From Leclercia adecarboxylata (GTDB lineage: Bacteria > Pseudomonadota > Gammaproteobacteria > Enterobacterales > Enterobacteriaceae), in NCBI RefSeq assembly GCF_006171285.1, contig NZ_CP040894.1, forward strand, positions 11,206-75,205: 64,000 nucleotides of DNA, given 5' to 3'. Both the position numbers and the translations under genes were made by a program. The notes under the pieces are model-generated. The model searched no databases. It was not told where the DNA came from and saw only the letters and a list, made by a program, of their open reading frames with translations. Shown here piece after piece: positions 62,716-64,000 of this stretch (position 1 is the first letter of the stretch; the number at the start of each line of letters is the position of its first letter).

Positions 62716-64000
62716 TCTATGGTCACTCCCGTTTTTGCAACACCGATTTTGACGACAAGTTGGCTTGCTTGAATCTATCCGGCGTCTGAATGGGATTTTA
62801 TTCCCGCGCCTTGATGAGTTCCGCGCCTGATGAACCTCCAGAAAATATACGGCTTCAATGAGCCTTTCCGTTTTACAGGTTCCTCAACAGGCCGGTGGGC
62901 CGTTAGTATCATCAATATCAGTATTCGCAAAACCAGATCAGTAATTCTTTAAACCGGTGTATTTCTGCCGTTATGCTACATAAGTTTGCTGTCGTGCCGT
63001 TAGGGCCCAGGCTATTCTGGCCAGCTTATTTGCCAGAGCACAAGTGACGACAAAGTTGCTTTTCCGGCACAGTAAATCCCTGACCCAATCGGCCAATTTG
63101 CCAGACTGGTGTTCCAGTTTTTGTATGAATACCCTGGCACATTGAACCAACAAAGTTCGGATCTTTTTATTACCTCGCTTACTAATTCCCAGCAATGTCG
63201 TCCTACCTCCCGTGCTGTACTGCCGAGGTACAAGCCCTGTTGCCGCCGCAAAGTCACGGCTGCTGGCGTACTGCTTCCCGTCGCCAATCTCAGTTGAAAT
63301 AGTACTCGCTGTCAGTGTTCCGACGCAGGGAATGCTCAGCAAGCGCTGTCCAACCTCATCTTCGTCCAACTTTCGTTTCAACTGGGATTCCAAATCTTTA
63401 ATCTGCTCAACAAGATAGTGATAATGCTGTTGTAATTTCAGCAATAACTGGCTGAGGTAAAGAGGCAAACTATTATCCTCAAGAATGGTACTCAGTCGGC
63501 TAATAACGGCAGCTCCTCGGGGAACGCTAATGCCAAATTCCAGCAGAAAAGCATGCATTTGATTGGTTGTTTTTACCTTATCCTGAACCAGGGATTCACG
63601 GACACGATGCAGAGCCCGCATTGCCTGCTGAGATTCCGTTCTGGGCTGCACAAAACGCATAGACGGACGCGATGCAGCTTCACAAATAGCTTCGGCGTCG
63701 ACAAAGTCGTTTTTATTGCTTTTAACGAACGGGCGGACAAATTGTGGTGATATCAGCTTTGGGGAATGCCCCAACTCTTCCAACTTGCGTGCCATAAAGT
63801 GAGAACCGCCACAGGCTTCCATTGCGATGGTTGTAGCGGGGCATGTCGCCAAAAATTCGATCAACTTTGGCCGGGTAAATTTTTTACGGTAAACAGCCTT
63901 CCCGCGACGATCCTGGCAATGAATATGGAAAGAGTTTTTACCCAGATCGATACCAATGAGCGCAATGTTTTCCATGATAGTTCTCCGAATGAAAGCCTGT
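62716..64000 (-). mobile_element. IS4321/IS5075-like element, second copy (cut by window)
   Basis: Same element as 7385-8711 in opposite orientation: subterminal repeat ATGGTCACTCCC at 62719-62730, three bases inside the end. The full 1327 bp would end near 64042, so the left end is outside the window. Confidence 0.9.
62971..63975 (-). CDS. IS110-family transposase, second copy
   Basis: 334 residues, identical in sequence to the copy at 7452-8456, with the DEDD and Ser motifs intact. Its 3' flank shares the non-coding tail of the element. Confidence 0.95.
   Translation of the reverse strand: MENIALIGIDLGKNSFHIHCQDRRGKAVYRKKFTRPKLIEFLATCPATTIAMEACGGSHFMARKLEELGHSPKLISPQFVRPFVKSNKNDFVDAEAICEAASRPSMRFVQPRTESQQAMRALHRVRESLVQDKVKTTNQMHAFLLEFGISVPRGAAVISRLSTILEDNSLPLYLSQLLLKLQQHYHYLVEQIKDLESQLKRKLDEDEVGQRLLSIPCVGTLTASTISTEIGDGKQYASSRDFAAATGLVPRQYSTGGRTTLLGISKRGNKKIRTLLVQCARVFIQKLEHQSGKLADWVRDLLCRKSNFVVTCALANKLARIAWALTARQQTYVA

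Noticed and set aside
1..64000. CRISPR arrays, tRNA and rRNA genes
   Set aside because: No regularly spaced repeats with unique spacers and no tRNA cloverleaf or rRNA sequence recognised; the iterons and ACTC boxes are the only regular repeats.
1..64000. Window as a complete circular plasmid
   Set aside because: Both edges cut through genes or elements (RcnA-like gene, IS), and no overlap between the ends is seen, so DNA is missing.

Overview
The window is accessory DNA from a plasmid of the Enterobacteriaceae (Klebsiella/Enterobacter/Serratia type). The signs are an iteron-controlled RepFIB-like replicon with a ParF/ParG partition pair, an R64/IncI-like NikA/NikB mobilisation module with its oriT, complete sil (silver/copper) and pco (copper) clusters, toxin-antitoxin pairs, and several insertion sequences typical of such plasmids. 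No chromosomal housekeeping genes, rRNA, tRNA or CRISPR arrays were seen.

Layout. 1-3430: a minus-strand nickel/cobalt cluster (RcnA-like exporter cut by the window edge, CsoR/RcnR-family repressor with a G/C-tract operator, membrane-anchor protein, HupE/UreJ protein, His-rich small protein). 3577-8732: a Tn3-family recombination module (tnpR, res, tnpA) whose terminal repeat is interrupted by a 1327-bp IS4321/IS5075-like element. A mirror-image copy of that element in the same type of repeat lies at the right edge (62695-64000). 8733-14800: a poorly characterised stretch, a PBECR-like nuclease ORF, then nikB, a nikA with an internal amber codon, oriT, and a frameshifted mobC-like gene. 14430-19300: decaying leading-region genes, a group II intron inserted five bases before the end of a damaged hok gene, an arsC with an internal amber codon, and an arsB remnant. 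19860-25400: the maintenance core: ACTC-box centromere, parF, parG, iterons, DnaA box, repA, more iterons, two tandem tyrosine recombinases, and a HEPN-motif gene overlapping the second recombinase. 26655-27569: an AT-rich HNH nuclease.

27977-42384: a DUF305 gene split by an IS3-family element, then silE, silRS, silCFBA, a DUF411 gene, silP and a DUF2933 gene. 43113-50211: a complete IS1 composite transposon (two direct 768-bp IS1 copies, 9-bp target duplication) carrying a LacI regulator, a GH13 alpha-glucosidase, a PTS EIIBC and an EEP-family hydrolase. It has landed in an M23 peptidase gene between sil and pco. 50325-58130: a SilE-like protein, pcoABCDRS and pcoE. 58288-61934: parDE, vagCD with a downstream unknown gene, and a zinc-finger/HEPN/RES-domain protein.

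How it fits together. SilRS and PcoRS would read periplasmic Ag+/Cu+/Cu2+. Inverted repeats of the form TNACA-N4-TGTNA lie before silE, silC, pcoA and pcoE. SilCBA with SilF exports across both membranes, SilP pumps from the cytoplasm, PcoA/B/C/D handle copper oxidation and periplasmic or outer-membrane traffic, and three SilE/PcoE-type proteins act as metal sponges. Replication, partition and toxin-antitoxin genes stabilise the plasmid. The mobilisation, hok and ars genes look inactivated. Most functional calls rest on recognising protein families from sequence; no database search was possible.
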